From positions 1 to 41,528 of the forward strand of contig JAOPXD010000174.1 of NCBI GenBank assembly GCA_025965315.1: a stretch of 41,528 bases of DNA, given 5' to 3'. How positions within the stretch are numbered: the stretch's first letter is position 1; each line of letters begins with the position of its first letter. The position numbers and the translations under genes were made by a program. Source of the DNA: Marmoricola sp. (GTDB lineage Bacteria > Actinomycetota > Actinomycetes > Propionibacteriales > Nocardioidaceae). Positions 1 to 8,727 of the stretch are shown here, piece after piece. A model generated the notes under the pieces. That model ran no database searches. It saw only the letters and a program-made list of their open reading frames with translations, and was not told the origin of the DNA.

Positions 1-1034
1 GGGTGGAACCGGTCGGAGACCTCGTGGATCTCGTCGACGAAGGTGAACGCCCGGACCCGGTTGAACTGCTCGCGCAGGGCGAAGACCAGCATCAGCGTGA
101 AGTTCGCGAAGTTCGCCACCGAACCGCTGACGTCGCAGAGCACCACCAGGTCGCTACGGCTCGGCCGGCGCGGCTTGTGGTGCGTCTCCAGGGGGACCCC
201 TCCCGACGACACCGAGGCCCGGACCGTACGACGGAAGTCCAGCGGCCCGCGCTGCTTGGACGCCTTGTGCTTGTTGAGCCGGGTGGCGAGCCGGCGGGCC
301 AGCGGGCCGATCTCGCGACGCATCTCCTCCAGGTCGCTCTTCCGGGCGGAGGTGAAGTCGATCTGCTCGATGCTCTTGCGGACCGTGTACTTGGCGACGT
401 GCTCGGGGCCGCGCACCTCGGCAGCGCGACGGCGTACCTCGGCGTCGACCATCGCCTCGAACGAAGCCACCTGCGCCTCGACCAGCCGGCGCATCGTCGG
501 GTCGGAGTCCAGGTCGGCCAGCAGGCCCTGCAGCACCCGCTCGACCAGGTCACCCGGCGAGACCCGGTTCATCACGTTGTACGACGACCAGCGCTGCTCG
601 CCGGGCCCGCGCCCGCGGATCAGGCCGAACCGCTGCACGGCCTCGCGGGCCAGCATCGTCAGGGCATCGGGATCGCCCATCGCCAGGGCCATCTCGAGCT
701 TCTCCCGGAACTCGGCGAGGTCCGCCGGACCGTCGCCCAACGGGGCGTTCGGATCGACGTCGGGGTCGTCCGAGGCGGCGTCCTCGTCGGTCGCGGGACG
801 GGTCGGGTCCCCCATCAGCGCCGGGAAGTAGAGGTCGAAGACGTGGTCGAACCCGGCTCGGTGCGGGTGCCGCTTGACCAGGGTGGCGGCGTACGCGGCG
901 CGGACGATCTCGCGGTCGTCCAGACCGAGGTCCAGGATCGCATCGGCCGCGTCGAGACCCTCGGACAGCGAGACCGGGAGGCCTGCGGTCCGCAGCGCCT
1001 CGATGAACGCGATGTGCCGGTCCAGGAGCGACAT
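1..1034 (-). CDS. VWA domain protein, CoxE-like (partial)
   Basis: The frame opens at ATG 1034 and runs off the left edge of the window without a stop, giving about 344 visible codons. It reads as a CoxE/YehP-type protein: a mixed alpha-helical N-terminal half, then a von Willebrand A domain whose MIDAS motif (DxSxS, seen as CDVSGSV) lies near the window edge. Such proteins pair with MoxR-type AAA+ ATPases as metal-dependent adaptor or chaperone partners. Here the MoxR gene ends only 3 nt upstream, so the two are almost certainly co-transcribed. The target of the pair cannot be told from the sequence. The C-terminus is missing from the window. Confidence 0.88.
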   Translation of the reverse strand, partial: MSLLDRHIAFIEALRTAGLPVSLSEGLDAADAILDLGLDDREIVRAAYAATLVKRHPHRAGFDHVFDLYFPALMGDPTRPATDEDAASDDPDVDPNAPLGDGPADLAEFREKLEMALAMGDPDALTMLAREAVQRFGLIRGRGPGEQRWSSYNVMNRVSPGDLVERVLQGLLADLDSDPTMRRLVEAQVASFEAMVDAEVRRRAAEVRGPEHVAKYTVRKSIEQIDFTSARKSDLEEMRREIGPLARRLATRLNKHKASKQRGPLDFRRTVRASVSSGGVPLETHHKPRRPSRSDLVVLCDVSGSVANFANFTLMLVFALREQFNRVRAFTFVDEIHEVSDRFH

Positions 1035-1037
1035 CGA

Positions 1038-1907
1038 TCAGGCCTGTCGGAGCCGCAGCTCGCGCACCGCACGGTCGACGTCGGTGCTGTGCTTGAGCAC
1101 GACGCCCAGGGTGGCGTCGATCGTGGCCGCGTCCAGGGTCCCGGTGCCCAGAGCGACCAGGGTCCGCGCCCAGTCGACCGACTCCGCGATCGAGGGAGCC
1201 TTGCGCAGCTCGAGCGCCCGGAGCCGGGTGACGGTCTCGACGATCTGGAGCGCCAGCTTGTCCTCGATGCCCGGCACCTGGCCGACGAGGATCTGGTGCT
1301 CACGCGCAGCGTCCGGGTAGTCGATGTGCAGGTACAGGCAGCGACGGCGGACCGCCTCGGAGAGCTCCCTGGTCGCGTTCGAGGTGAGCAGCACCAGCGG
1401 CCGGCGTACGGCCTCGATCGTGCCCAGCTCGGGGATCGTCACCTGGAAGTCGCTGAGCACCTCGAGCAGCAGCCCCTCGACCTCGACGTCGGTCTTGTCG
1501 ACCTCGTCGATCAGCAGCACCGTCGGCTGCTCGCGCCGGATCGCGGTGAGCAGCGGACGGCTGAGCAGGAACTCCTCGGTTAAGATGTCGTCGTGGGTCT
1601 CCGACCAGGTCTGGTCGTCGCCCTGGGAGGCCTGGATCCGGAGCAGCTGCTTCTTGTAGTTCCACTCGTACAGCGCGCGCGCCTCGTCGAGGCCCTCGTA
1701 GCACTGCAGCCTGATCAGCTCGGCGCCGGTCGCCCGGGCGATCGCCTTGGCGAGCTCGGTCTTGCCCACGCCGGCCGGGCCCTCGACGAGCAGCGGCTTC
1801 TCGAGCGCTCCCGCCAGGTAGGTCGTGGTCGCCGTGGCGGGGTCGGCGAGGTAGCCGGCATCAGCCAGGCGTTTGTCGGCGTCCGCCGCGGAGTCGAACC
1901 AGGTCAC
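1038..1907 (-). CDS. MoxR-family AAA+ ATPase
   Basis: A 289-aa AAA+ ATPase of the MoxR/RavA class, with Walker A GPAGVGKT near the N-terminus, Walker B LLIDEVD in the middle, and a sensor-1 region LLTSNATRELS. MoxR ATPases act with VWA proteins in assembling or activating other complexes; the VWA gene follows after 3 nt. I chose GTG 1907 (VTWFDS...). An upstream in-frame ATG at 1961 would add 18 residues of low-complexity sequence unlike the family. A nearer ATG pair is out of frame. The MerR gene lies 64 nt upstream on the same strand, so this may be the distal part of the esterase-monooxygenase cluster or may have its own promoter. Confidence 0.9.
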   Translation of the reverse strand: MTWFDSAADADKRLADAGYLADPATATTTYLAGALEKPLLVEGPAGVGKTELAKAIARATGAELIRLQCYEGLDEARALYEWNYKKQLLRIQASQGDDQTWSETHDDILTEEFLLSRPLLTAIRREQPTVLLIDEVDKTDVEVEGLLLEVLSDFQVTIPELGTIEAVRRPLVLLTSNATRELSEAVRRRCLYLHIDYPDAAREHQILVGQVPGIEDKLALQIVETVTRLRALELRKAPSIAESVDWARTLVALGTGTLDAATIDATLGVVLKHSTDVDRAVRELRLRQA

Positions 1908-1971
1908 GGGGTCATCATGCCCTGCACCGCTCCGCGATTCAGGCGACGTGGTGAGCCTCACGCGTCCGCGG

Positions 1972-2883
1972 TCAGCCGGCGTCCTCGGACGAGCCCGGCA
2001 GGGACAGCGCGAGATAGTCGGCGAGCAGGTCCTCGATGGTGCGCTCCATCGATTCCGACAGCGTCCCGATCACGGTGCTCATCGCGAGCTCGCGGAAGCG
2101 CGTCAAGGTGCCGACGAGCTCGCCCACCTCGGCGCTGGTCGGCTCGGCCGCGGCTGGTCCCGGCGTCGTCAGGAACCGGTCCCCGACCTGGCGGACCGCT
2201 TCGTTGACGAGCGCGCGCGAGATGTCGTCAACGGCCATCGAGACCTCGCTGTGCAGCTTGACCAGCGCGTCGGTCGGCATCCCGAAGCCACGCATCTCGC
2301 CGAACGCCCGGAGGAGCTCGGGGCGCTTCACCCGGGCCTTGGCACCCTTGATCTCGACCAGCCCGACGTCGATGTACCGCTGCAGCGCTTCCTTGTCGAC
2401 CGCCAGGGCCCGTACCTCGGCCAGCGTCATCGTCACCGGGGCGTCCTCGAGCCGCGGCTGCACCAGGGCCTTCTCCAGGCCGAGCACGTCGGCCAGGTCG
2501 CTGCCGCCCTCCCAGGCGGTGAGCATCTCGGTGATGTGCCCGCTGGTGTAGCCGCGTTCGAGCATCGAGGTGATGATCTTCAGGCGCGACAGGTGGCTGT
2601 CGTCGAAGATCGCGACCCGGCCCTCCCGGCGCGGGGGGTGCAGCAGGCCGCGCTCCTGGTACGCCCGGATGTTGCGCACGGTGACGTTGCTGGCCCGGGC
2701 CAGGTCATCGATCCGGTAGGTCTGCTGCGGCGTCCGGGTGTCCTTGCCGCGGCCCAGGGAGAGCAGCTGCCGGACGGCGGCGTCGACCGCGCCCTTCGGG
2801 TCGCGCGCGAGCTGGCGCTGGCCGCGACGGAGCGACTCGAGCACCGACTCGACGGCACGGACGTTCAGGGAGGGCGCGGCCAC
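1972..2883 (-). CDS. MerR-family transcriptional regulator
   Basis: A 303-aa regulator. After about 55 residues of N-terminal helix comes a MerR winged-helix domain (YRIDDLARASNVTVRNIRAYQERGLL), followed by a long alpha-helical C-terminal half. It lacks the cysteine cluster of metal-sensing MerR proteins, so the effector is probably organic. The gene starts 3 nt after the monooxygenase stop, so it is the last member of the esterase-SDR-di-iron-monooxygenase operon and plausibly controls it. The N-terminal extension before the HTH is unusual for classical MerR proteins but occurs in actinobacterial relatives. Confidence 0.88.
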   Translation of the reverse strand: MAAPSLNVRAVESVLESLRRGQRQLARDPKGAVDAAVRQLLSLGRGKDTRTPQQTYRIDDLARASNVTVRNIRAYQERGLLHPPRREGRVAIFDDSHLSRLKIITSMLERGYTSGHITEMLTAWEGGSDLADVLGLEKALVQPRLEDAPVTMTLAEVRALAVDKEALQRYIDVGLVEIKGAKARVKRPELLRAFGEMRGFGMPTDALVKLHSEVSMAVDDISRALVNEAVRQVGDRFLTTPGPAAAEPTSAEVGELVGTLTRFRELAMSTVIGTLSESMERTIEDLLADYLALSLPGSSEDAG

Positions 2884-2886
2884 GGC

Positions 2887-4434
2887 TCAGACCGCAGCCA
2901 GATCGCGCGGGATGTTCCACAGGCGTGTCGCGGCGTTCGAGGCGACCTCGTAGTCGCGGATCCTGAAGTCCTGCATCTGACGAAGATACTGGGTCGCGAA
3001 GCCCGGATACATCGAGGCGTTGAAGCCGTCCTCGGTCAGGTACCAGCTGCTGCACCCGGACATCCAGGTCGTGCTCCGCAACCGCTTCTGCATCGAGACG
3101 TTGTAGGAGTCCTGGACGTCCTTCTTCACGTCGATCCAGCGCAGGTCCTGCTCGACGATCGCGCGGATGCCGGACACGGCGTACTCGATCTGGCCCTGGG
3201 CGTAGACGAGCAGCGAGTTGTGCCCGGGGCCCGAGTTCGGACCGCAGGTGAAGAACAGGTTCGGGTAGCCGTGCGCGCTGGCGCTCTTGTACGCCTCCGG
3301 GTGCCCGGACCACTCCTCCTGCAGGAGCTGGCCGTCCAGACCGGTGATCGGGTACGGCGGGCCCCCGAGGTGGACGTCGTACCCGGTGGCGAAGACGATC
3401 GCGTCGACCTCGTGCTGCAGGGCGTCACAGGTCTGCAGGCCCTTGGGCGTGATCTTGGCGATCGGCCAGGTGATCAGCTTGCAGTTGTCGGCCTGCAGCG
3501 CCGGGTAGTAGTCGCTCGACATCAGCATCCGCTTGCAGCCGGCGCGGAACTCCGGGGTGAGCTGCCGCCGCAGCCACTTGTCCTTCACCGTCATCCGGAT
3601 GTGCAGCTTGCCGATCTGCTGGATGAGCGAGGTGATCGGCGTGTTCCAGACCAGGCCGGTGGCCGCGGCCTCGTGCGCGAGGAAGAGCGCGCTCCTCGTC
3701 ACCTGTTGTGCGACCGGCAGCTTCTCGAAGACCGCCTTCGCGATCTCGGGGGTCTCCACATCGAGTCTGGGCATCACCCAACCGGGGGTGCGCTGGAAGA
3801 CCTTCACCGAGCCGGCGACCTTGACCAGCTCCGGGATGATCTGGATCGCGCTGGCGCCGGTCCCGATGACGGCAATGCTCTTGCCGGCGAAGTCGTAGTC
3901 GTTGTCCCAGCGCGCGCTGAGCACCTTCGCGCCCTCGAAGTCCTCGATCCCGGTGATGTTCGGCAGGCTCGCGTCCGACAGCGGACCGGAGGCGACGACG
4001 ACCGTGCGGGCGTAGAACTTCTTGCGGCCCGCAGTCACCTCCCACCGGGCCTCGCGCTTGTCGAACTCGAGCTTCGTGACCGCGGTGTTGAACTGGATGT
4101 CCTTGACCAGGTCGAACCGCTCGGCCAGCTCCTCGATGTGCTCGAGGATCTCCGCGCTCGGCGAGTACGCCCGCGACCAGCCGGGGTTCTTCGCGAACGA
4201 GAACGAGTACAGCTGGGACGGGATGTCGCACGCAGCACCCGGGTACGACGCATCCCGCCAGGTACCGCCGACGCGATCGGCACGCTCGAGGATGACGAGG
4301 TCGTCGATGCCGGCCTCGCGGAGCTTGATCGCCGTACCGAGGCCGATGAAGCCGGCCCCGATCACGAGCGTCGTGTGCACCTTGACCGGCTTCTTCGTGC
4401 GCGCCTTCTTGACGGGCAGCTCGGTGACGGTCAT
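2887..4434 (-). CDS. FAD-dependent monooxygenase, Baeyer-Villiger/FMO type
   Basis: A 515-aa flavoprotein monooxygenase. The first Rossmann motif GAGFIG lies at residues 26-31 and the second, GTGASA, at about 191-196. Between them is the segment F166-E-G-A-K-V-L-S-A-R-W176-D, which aligns with the Baeyer-Villiger fingerprint FxGxxxHxxxW, but Leu172 replaces the signature His. The enzyme should use NADPH and O2 to oxygenate a lipophilic substrate; whether it does Baeyer-Villiger or heteroatom oxidation is open. Closest in character to mycobacterial MymA/EthA-like enzymes. ATG 4434 overlaps the upstream di-iron gene stop by ATGA, so translation is coupled. Much longer readings upstream in this frame are artefacts. 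Confidence 0.93.
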   Translation of the reverse strand: MTVTELPVKKARTKKPVKVHTTLVIGAGFIGLGTAIKLREAGIDDLVILERADRVGGTWRDASYPGAACDIPSQLYSFSFAKNPGWSRAYSPSAEILEHIEELAERFDLVKDIQFNTAVTKLEFDKREARWEVTAGRKKFYARTVVVASGPLSDASLPNITGIEDFEGAKVLSARWDNDYDFAGKSIAVIGTGASAIQIIPELVKVAGSVKVFQRTPGWVMPRLDVETPEIAKAVFEKLPVAQQVTRSALFLAHEAAATGLVWNTPITSLIQQIGKLHIRMTVKDKWLRRQLTPEFRAGCKRMLMSSDYYPALQADNCKLITWPIAKITPKGLQTCDALQHEVDAIVFATGYDVHLGGPPYPITGLDGQLLQEEWSGHPEAYKSASAHGYPNLFFTCGPNSGPGHNSLLVYAQGQIEYAVSGIRAIVEQDLRWIDVKKDVQDSYNVSMQKRLRSTTWMSGCSSWYLTEDGFNASMYPGFATQYLRQMQDFRIRDYEVASNAATRLWNIPRDLAAV

Positions 4435-5381
4435 GCGGCGTTCATCCCGTTCTTGACGCCCTTGGTCACGGGCTCGTGGGTGAGCTCCTTGAACCAGGTG
4501 GGGATCGGGCGGAACAGCGCCCTGGGGTAGAACTCGCTCGCCCACACCAGCGAGTTCGCGAGCAGGTGGTACGGGTGCTCGGAGTCGACGACCATCTTCG
4601 AGTGCACCCGGAGCACCTGGAAGAGCGGCACCCGGTGGGTGAACTCCCCACGGCGACCGAGCTTCTCGAAACGGTTCATCGCCGCGTAGAGCTTCTCCGG
4701 CTGCAGGCCCATGTCGACGATGTTGTTGCGCATCCGGTTGAGCAGCGGCAGGTACATCAGACCGCCGATGATCAAGCCGGGCGAGGCCAGGTTGGAGACG
4801 AAGTCGATCGCCAGCTTGCGCGCCTTGGCGTGCCCGATCATGTCGAGCACCTCGAAGTCGACGGCGATGTGCCGGGACTCGTCGTTGTTGATCTTCTCGA
4901 AGACCTGGTGGCAGACCGGGTCGTGCACCTCCTCGAGCAGGAACTTCAACAGCGCGCCGTCCAGGGCGACCTCGAGCATCGGGATCACGGTGCCGAGCAC
5001 CGAGAGCGGCATGTCGTCGGCGTAGGTGTCGAGCCACTCGATCGCCATCCGGATGTTCACGTTCGGCTCCGGGATCTCACCCTCCTCGAGCATCCCCCAG
5101 CGCTTGAGCAGGGCGAGCTCGGCGTTCGCGTGCCGCTGCTCCTCGGCGTGGAAGTACCGGTAGATCTCCGCGATCGTCGGGTTCGGCGCCTTCTTGGCCA
5201 TCGCGGCGAACCCGCGCGCACCGACGTTCTCGATCCAGCACAGGTCGGCCATGAAGGCCTTCAGCTTGGGCTTGAAGTCCTCGGAGATGAGCTCGACGCC
5301 CGGGGCGTCCCAGTCGATGTCTGCCAAGGCCCACTGGCGGTCCTTGATCTTGGCGAGCATCTCTTCCATGTCCATGGTCAT
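4431..5381 (-). CDS. Ferritin-like di-iron protein (putative metal-dependent hydrolase/oxygenase)
   Basis: A 316-aa all-helical protein with two E-x2/3-H motifs, EEQRH at about residues 80-84 and ESRH at 168-171, spaced as in ferritin-like di-iron carboxylate proteins. Related actinobacterial genes are often annotated as metal-dependent hydrolases, but the fold points to redox chemistry. The start is decided by the RBS: AAGGA lies 7 nt before ATG 5381. A GTG 15 nt upstream is in frame but would overlap the SDR by 14 nt and use up the SD. The gene sits between an SDR and an FAD monooxygenase, so it probably oxidises the same substrate class. Exact reaction unknown. Confidence 0.85.
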   Translation of the reverse strand: MTMDMEEMLAKIKDRQWALADIDWDAPGVELISEDFKPKLKAFMADLCWIENVGARGFAAMAKKAPNPTIAEIYRYFHAEEQRHANAELALLKRWGMLEEGEIPEPNVNIRMAIEWLDTYADDMPLSVLGTVIPMLEVALDGALLKFLLEEVHDPVCHQVFEKINNDESRHIAVDFEVLDMIGHAKARKLAIDFVSNLASPGLIIGGLMYLPLLNRMRNNIVDMGLQPEKLYAAMNRFEKLGRRGEFTHRVPLFQVLRVHSKMVVDSEHPYHLLANSLVWASEFYPRALFRPIPTWFKELTHEPVTKGVKNGMNAA

Positions 5382-5382
5382 G

Positions 5383-6303
5383 TCAGATTCCTTCACTGTG
5401 TCGGATGGTCGAGCGGGTGAGGTCCAGGTCGATCAGGTCGGGGTTCTCGGCAGCGTTCGGCGACGCGTCGTCCTTGAGCGGCCCGACCCGCTGCAGCAGG
5501 CCGACCGCGCGCGTGTAGATCCCCGGGACGGTGCGCTTGATCTGCCAGCCGATCTTCGCGTCGAGCTGCGGCATCACGTAGAGGCCGCCGCGGTCGTGGG
5601 TGTCCAGGCAGACGCGGGCCACCTTCGCCGGCGACATCCCGGTCCAGCGCATCAAGGTGGTGGCCGCGCTGCTGGAGCGCTCGTTGATCCGGCCGTTGCT
5701 GACGATGTTGGTCTTGACGAACGTCGGGCAGAGCACGCTGACCTTGACGCCGCTGCCGGCCATCTCGGCGGCCAGGGTCTCGGACAGCGAGAGCACCCCC
5801 GCCTTGCTGACGTTGTACGCCGCCATCCTCGGTGCGGCGCCGAAGCTCGCGGCCGAGGCGACGTTGATGATCCCGCAGCTGTTCCCGTTCTTCGCCGACT
5901 CGCGCAGGATCGGCGCGAACACGTGGCTGCCGTGGATCGGGCCCCAGAGGTTGATGCCCAAGGTCCAGCGCCAGTCGTCGATCGGGGCATCCCCGATCAG
6001 CGGGCCGCCCGCGCCGACCCCGGCGTTGTTGATCACCAGCGTCGGGTCGTCACCGAAGAAGCTGCGGGCGTCCTCGGCGAGCTGGCGGACTTCGTCGAGC
6101 TGCGAGACGTCGCAGCGAACCGCGGTCGCCGTGCCGCCCTGGTCGGTGATCGCATCCACCGTCCGCTTCGCGCCGATCATGTCGATGTCGCTGACGACGA
6201 CGCTGCCGCCGCGCGCACCGAGCTCGACCGCGAAGGCCTGGCCGATGCCGCTCCCGGCTCCGGTGATGACGGCGCGGGCGCCCCTGCTGACCTTGCTCGT
6301 CAT
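5383..6303 (-). CDS. Short-chain dehydrogenase/reductase (SadH-like)
   Basis: A 306-aa classical SDR. Cofactor motif TGAGSGIG is at residues 14-21, NNAG at 92-95, and the catalytic set is Ser150, Tyr163, Lys167 (YNVSK). Asp39 at the end of beta-2 (VVSDID) suggests preference for NAD(H). It is about 50 residues longer than minimal SDRs because of a C-terminal extension, as in mycobacterial SadH-type enzymes of the mymA operon. It overlaps the upstream esterase by 4 nt (ATGA) and the di-iron gene begins 2 nt beyond its stop. It likely interconverts an alcohol and a ketone or aldehyde in the operon's pathway. Confidence 0.93.
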   Translation of the reverse strand: MTSKVSRGARAVITGAGSGIGQAFAVELGARGGSVVVSDIDMIGAKRTVDAITDQGGTATAVRCDVSQLDEVRQLAEDARSFFGDDPTLVINNAGVGAGGPLIGDAPIDDWRWTLGINLWGPIHGSHVFAPILRESAKNGNSCGIINVASAASFGAAPRMAAYNVSKAGVLSLSETLAAEMAGSGVKVSVLCPTFVKTNIVSNGRINERSSSAATTLMRWTGMSPAKVARVCLDTHDRGGLYVMPQLDAKIGWQIKRTVPGIYTRAVGLLQRVGPLKDDASPNAAENPDLIDLDLTRSTIRHSEGI

Positions 6304-7316
6304 GCGGTGACCTCCGTAGTGATCGCCCCGGACGCGGCCGCCCGCGCCTCCAGGGCGTTGACGATGAACCTGGTCGCACGCCGGAGCGCCTTGTCCGCCT
6401 CCGGAACCGCCCGGGGCGCCGCCTGGAAGACGTGCATCTGGCCCGGCCAGACCTCGAGGGTCACCTCGGTCCCGGTCGCGGCGAGCATGTCGTGGATGTG
6501 ACGCGCGTCGGACGCGAGGAACTCGGCCCCGCCCGCCTGGATCAAGGTCGGCGGCAGCACCTCGCCGTCGGCGAGGACGTGGGTCAGACGCGGATGCTGG
6601 GGGTCGGTACCAGCGAGGTAGTGCGCGAACATCCTGCGTACGCCGGCTGCGGTGATCATCGCATCGGGAATCAGCCGTTCGCGCTGCTCCATCAGGTCGC
6701 AGGACAGGTCGGCCAAAGGCGACATCATCAGCAGTCCGGCCGGAAGCTCACGACCCGCGCGCAGCAGCACCAGGGCGAGGTCGAGGGTGAGGTGCCCGCC
6801 GGCCGAGTCGCCGGCGACGATCACCTGGTCAGGTCGCCAGCCCTGGTCGAGCAACCAGTCGTAGGCACGCTCGACGTCCTCGGCAGCGGCCGGGAAGACG
6901 TGCTTGGGTGCGAGCCGGTACTCGGTGCTGAACACCGCGAGGTTCGTCTGAGCGGCGACCCGGCTGACCAGCGGCCGGTGGGTGCCCACCGAGCAGAGGT
7001 TGTAGCCGCTGCCGTGGATGTAGAGGACCACGCCGTCGGTGCGAGCGCCCGCGGGGCGGTTCCACTCCCCCTTGATGCGCCCGTGGCGCAGGGTTTCGGA
7101 GTCGACCGGCGATACCTCGATGCCGGCGGCGGTGCTGCCGGACCCGGCCATCAGGCTGGCCAGCACCCGGCGGGTGATCAGGACGCCGAACACGTTGCCC
7201 GGGATCACGTTCTCGAGCGGCCGCAGGGTCAGGCTGGTCGCGGTCCGCGCGAAGCGCGCCCGGCGGGACGGCGGGCGCGGTGTGAACGTCCGGCTGGGTG
7301 TCGTGAGTGTCTGCAC
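6300..7316 (-). CDS. Alpha/beta hydrolase, hormone-sensitive-lipase family esterase
   Basis: A 338-aa HSL (family IV) esterase like mycobacterial LipR. The oxyanion-hole motif is HGSG (101-104) instead of HGGG; the nucleophile elbow GDSAGG has Ser171; Asp270 (in EFLASDA) and His295 (in GQMHVF) complete the triad. It is the promoter-proximal gene of the operon: esterase, SDR, di-iron protein, monooxygenase, MerR. The start is GTG 7316; the first 30 residues are Arg-rich and unlike the domain, so a later start is possible. A small inverted repeat, GATGA-CA-TCATC, at 7322-7333 lies just upstream and could be an operator, though its short arms make this weak. Confidence 0.92.
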   Translation of the reverse strand: MQTLTTPSRTFTPRPPSRRARFARTATSLTLRPLENVIPGNVFGVLITRRVLASLMAGSGSTAAGIEVSPVDSETLRHGRIKGEWNRPAGARTDGVVLYIHGSGYNLCSVGTHRPLVSRVAAQTNLAVFSTEYRLAPKHVFPAAAEDVERAYDWLLDQGWRPDQVIVAGDSAGGHLTLDLALVLLRAGRELPAGLLMMSPLADLSCDLMEQRERLIPDAMITAAGVRRMFAHYLAGTDPQHPRLTHVLADGEVLPPTLIQAGGAEFLASDARHIHDMLAATGTEVTLEVWPGQMHVFQAAPRAVPEADKALRRATRFIVNALEARAAASGAITTEVTA

Positions 7317-7392
7317 CTGTCGATGACATCATCAACTGTGCCATCGGTCAATGGTTAGATCGACTTTTCTGTTACCCGGTGTCACAGGTTCT

Positions 7393-8727
7393 TCAGGCCG
7401 GTGTCCCGGCCATCAGCGCAGCCGCCGCCGGACCGAGCTCGCCGGCATCGGCCGCGTTCCGGATCTTCGTCCGGTTCGCCTTGGACAACCGGTCGAACCG
7501 CGCGAACAGACGCTTCTGGGCGGTGCTGCTGAGACGTTCGAAGGCACCCTTGGCGGCCTCCCAGTCGGTGCCGTTCGCGATCTCCGCGAACAACCCGTCC
7601 AGGGTCGCGTCGGGAAGCGTGTCGACCACGCCGTCGACGGCCGGGCTCCACTCCAGCAACGGCACGATGGCCAGCAGGTCGCGTGCCGAGGCGACCCCCA
7701 GGGCAGCGTGCAGCATCGGCTCGGTGGCCACGTCCACGAAGGCCGCCGTCCCGGCGTACTCGCCACGCTCGAAGAGCACCTGCGCGATCTCGCCGACGGT
7801 GTCGACCGGCACGTGCGCCACGATCGACCCGAGGGCCGTCGGCTCGAGCTTCAGGGCGAGCTCGGCGAGCTCGGTCGGATCCAGCTCGGCCACCATCGCC
7901 CGCACGTCCTCGGCGGGCAGGTCCACGATCACGGCGTGCACCATCTCGGGGGTCACCACGCCCACGAACCTGGCCATCCCGGCGTACTCACCACGCTCGA
8001 AGAGTGCAGCCGCGATCCCGGCCACCGTCTCCACCGGCACCGCGCTGACGATCGGGCCCATCCGGCTCGGGTCGAGCGCGAGCGCGAGCTCGGCGAGCTC
8101 CTCGGCCGTCAGCGCGGTCGCGATCTGGGTGACCTGGGCCGCTGGGAGCTCGGCGATCACCTTGTCGAGGTTCTCGTTCCACTCCAGCAGCGGTACGACG
8201 GCCAGCAGGTCGTGCGGCGAGGCAGCGTGCAGCGCCGCGAAGAGCGCCTCCACGGTGACGGTGCCGACGAACTCGGCCATCGTCGCGTACTCCTTGCGAC
8301 CGAAGAGCTCCTTGGCGACCTTGCCGATCGGTTCCGGCGGCAGCTTCTGGACGACCGGACGGGACCGGACCGGATCGAGCGCGAGCGCGATCTCGGCGAG
8401 GTACTTGACCGAGACCCGGCCGATCAGGTCACGGGCCTTGGCCGGGTCCAGCATCTCCGCGGTGCGTGCGGCCATCACCGGCGGCAGGAACTTCTCGGCG
8501 AGGATCCCCGCGAGCGGGCCAGGAATGGTCTTGGACAGCCCGGCGATCCGGGCGAACCGCTGCTGGGCATCGGCGAACAGCGTCCTGCTGATCTGGTCGT
8601 GGAAGATCCGCAGATCTGCGTCGTCGACGCCCTCAAGGCCCTGGACCTCGGTCGGGTCGAGGCGGAGGAGCCGCGCGATCCGGCCGACCTGCGGGCTCAG
8701 CCCCGGCGTCGTTCGAACGGTGCTCAT
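7393..8727 (-). CDS. Alpha-helical tandem-repeat protein, MgtE-N/HEAT-like
   Basis: A 444-aa protein of unknown function, built from three clear internal repeats at about residues 110-165, 211-266 and 287-342. Each repeat runs LAE(I/L)AL.L(D/E)P....(I/V)V...P...(V/I)..(I/V)A..LF.R.EYA..A.FV. Copies 2 and 3 share LFERGEYAG; copies 1 and 3 are also followed by matching blocks DLLA(V/I)VPLLEW. The LDP...LP pattern resembles the superhelical N-domain of MgtE transporters and HEAT-type scaffolds, but no transporter or CBS domain follows. No signal peptide or membrane segment is evident, so it is probably a cytoplasmic scaffold. It is translationally coupled (ATGA, 8724-8727) to the 78-aa gene before it. 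Confidence 0.85.
   Translation of the reverse strand: MSTVRTTPGLSPQVGRIARLLRLDPTEVQGLEGVDDADLRIFHDQISRTLFADAQQRFARIAGLSKTIPGPLAGILAEKFLPPVMAARTAEMLDPAKARDLIGRVSVKYLAEIALALDPVRSRPVVQKLPPEPIGKVAKELFGRKEYATMAEFVGTVTVEALFAALHAASPHDLLAVVPLLEWNENLDKVIAELPAAQVTQIATALTAEELAELALALDPSRMGPIVSAVPVETVAGIAAALFERGEYAGMARFVGVVTPEMVHAVIVDLPAEDVRAMVAELDPTELAELALKLEPTALGSIVAHVPVDTVGEIAQVLFERGEYAGTAAFVDVATEPMLHAALGVASARDLLAIVPLLEWSPAVDGVVDTLPDATLDGLFAEIANGTDWEAAKGAFERLSSTAQKRLFARFDRLSKANRTKIRNAADAGELGPAAAALMAGTPA

Noticed and set aside
1873-4530. 885-codon open frame on the plus strand
   Set aside because: Antisense to the MerR and monooxygenase genes; Arg/Asp/Glu/Leu-rich low-complexity product with no motif. 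High-GC shadow frame.
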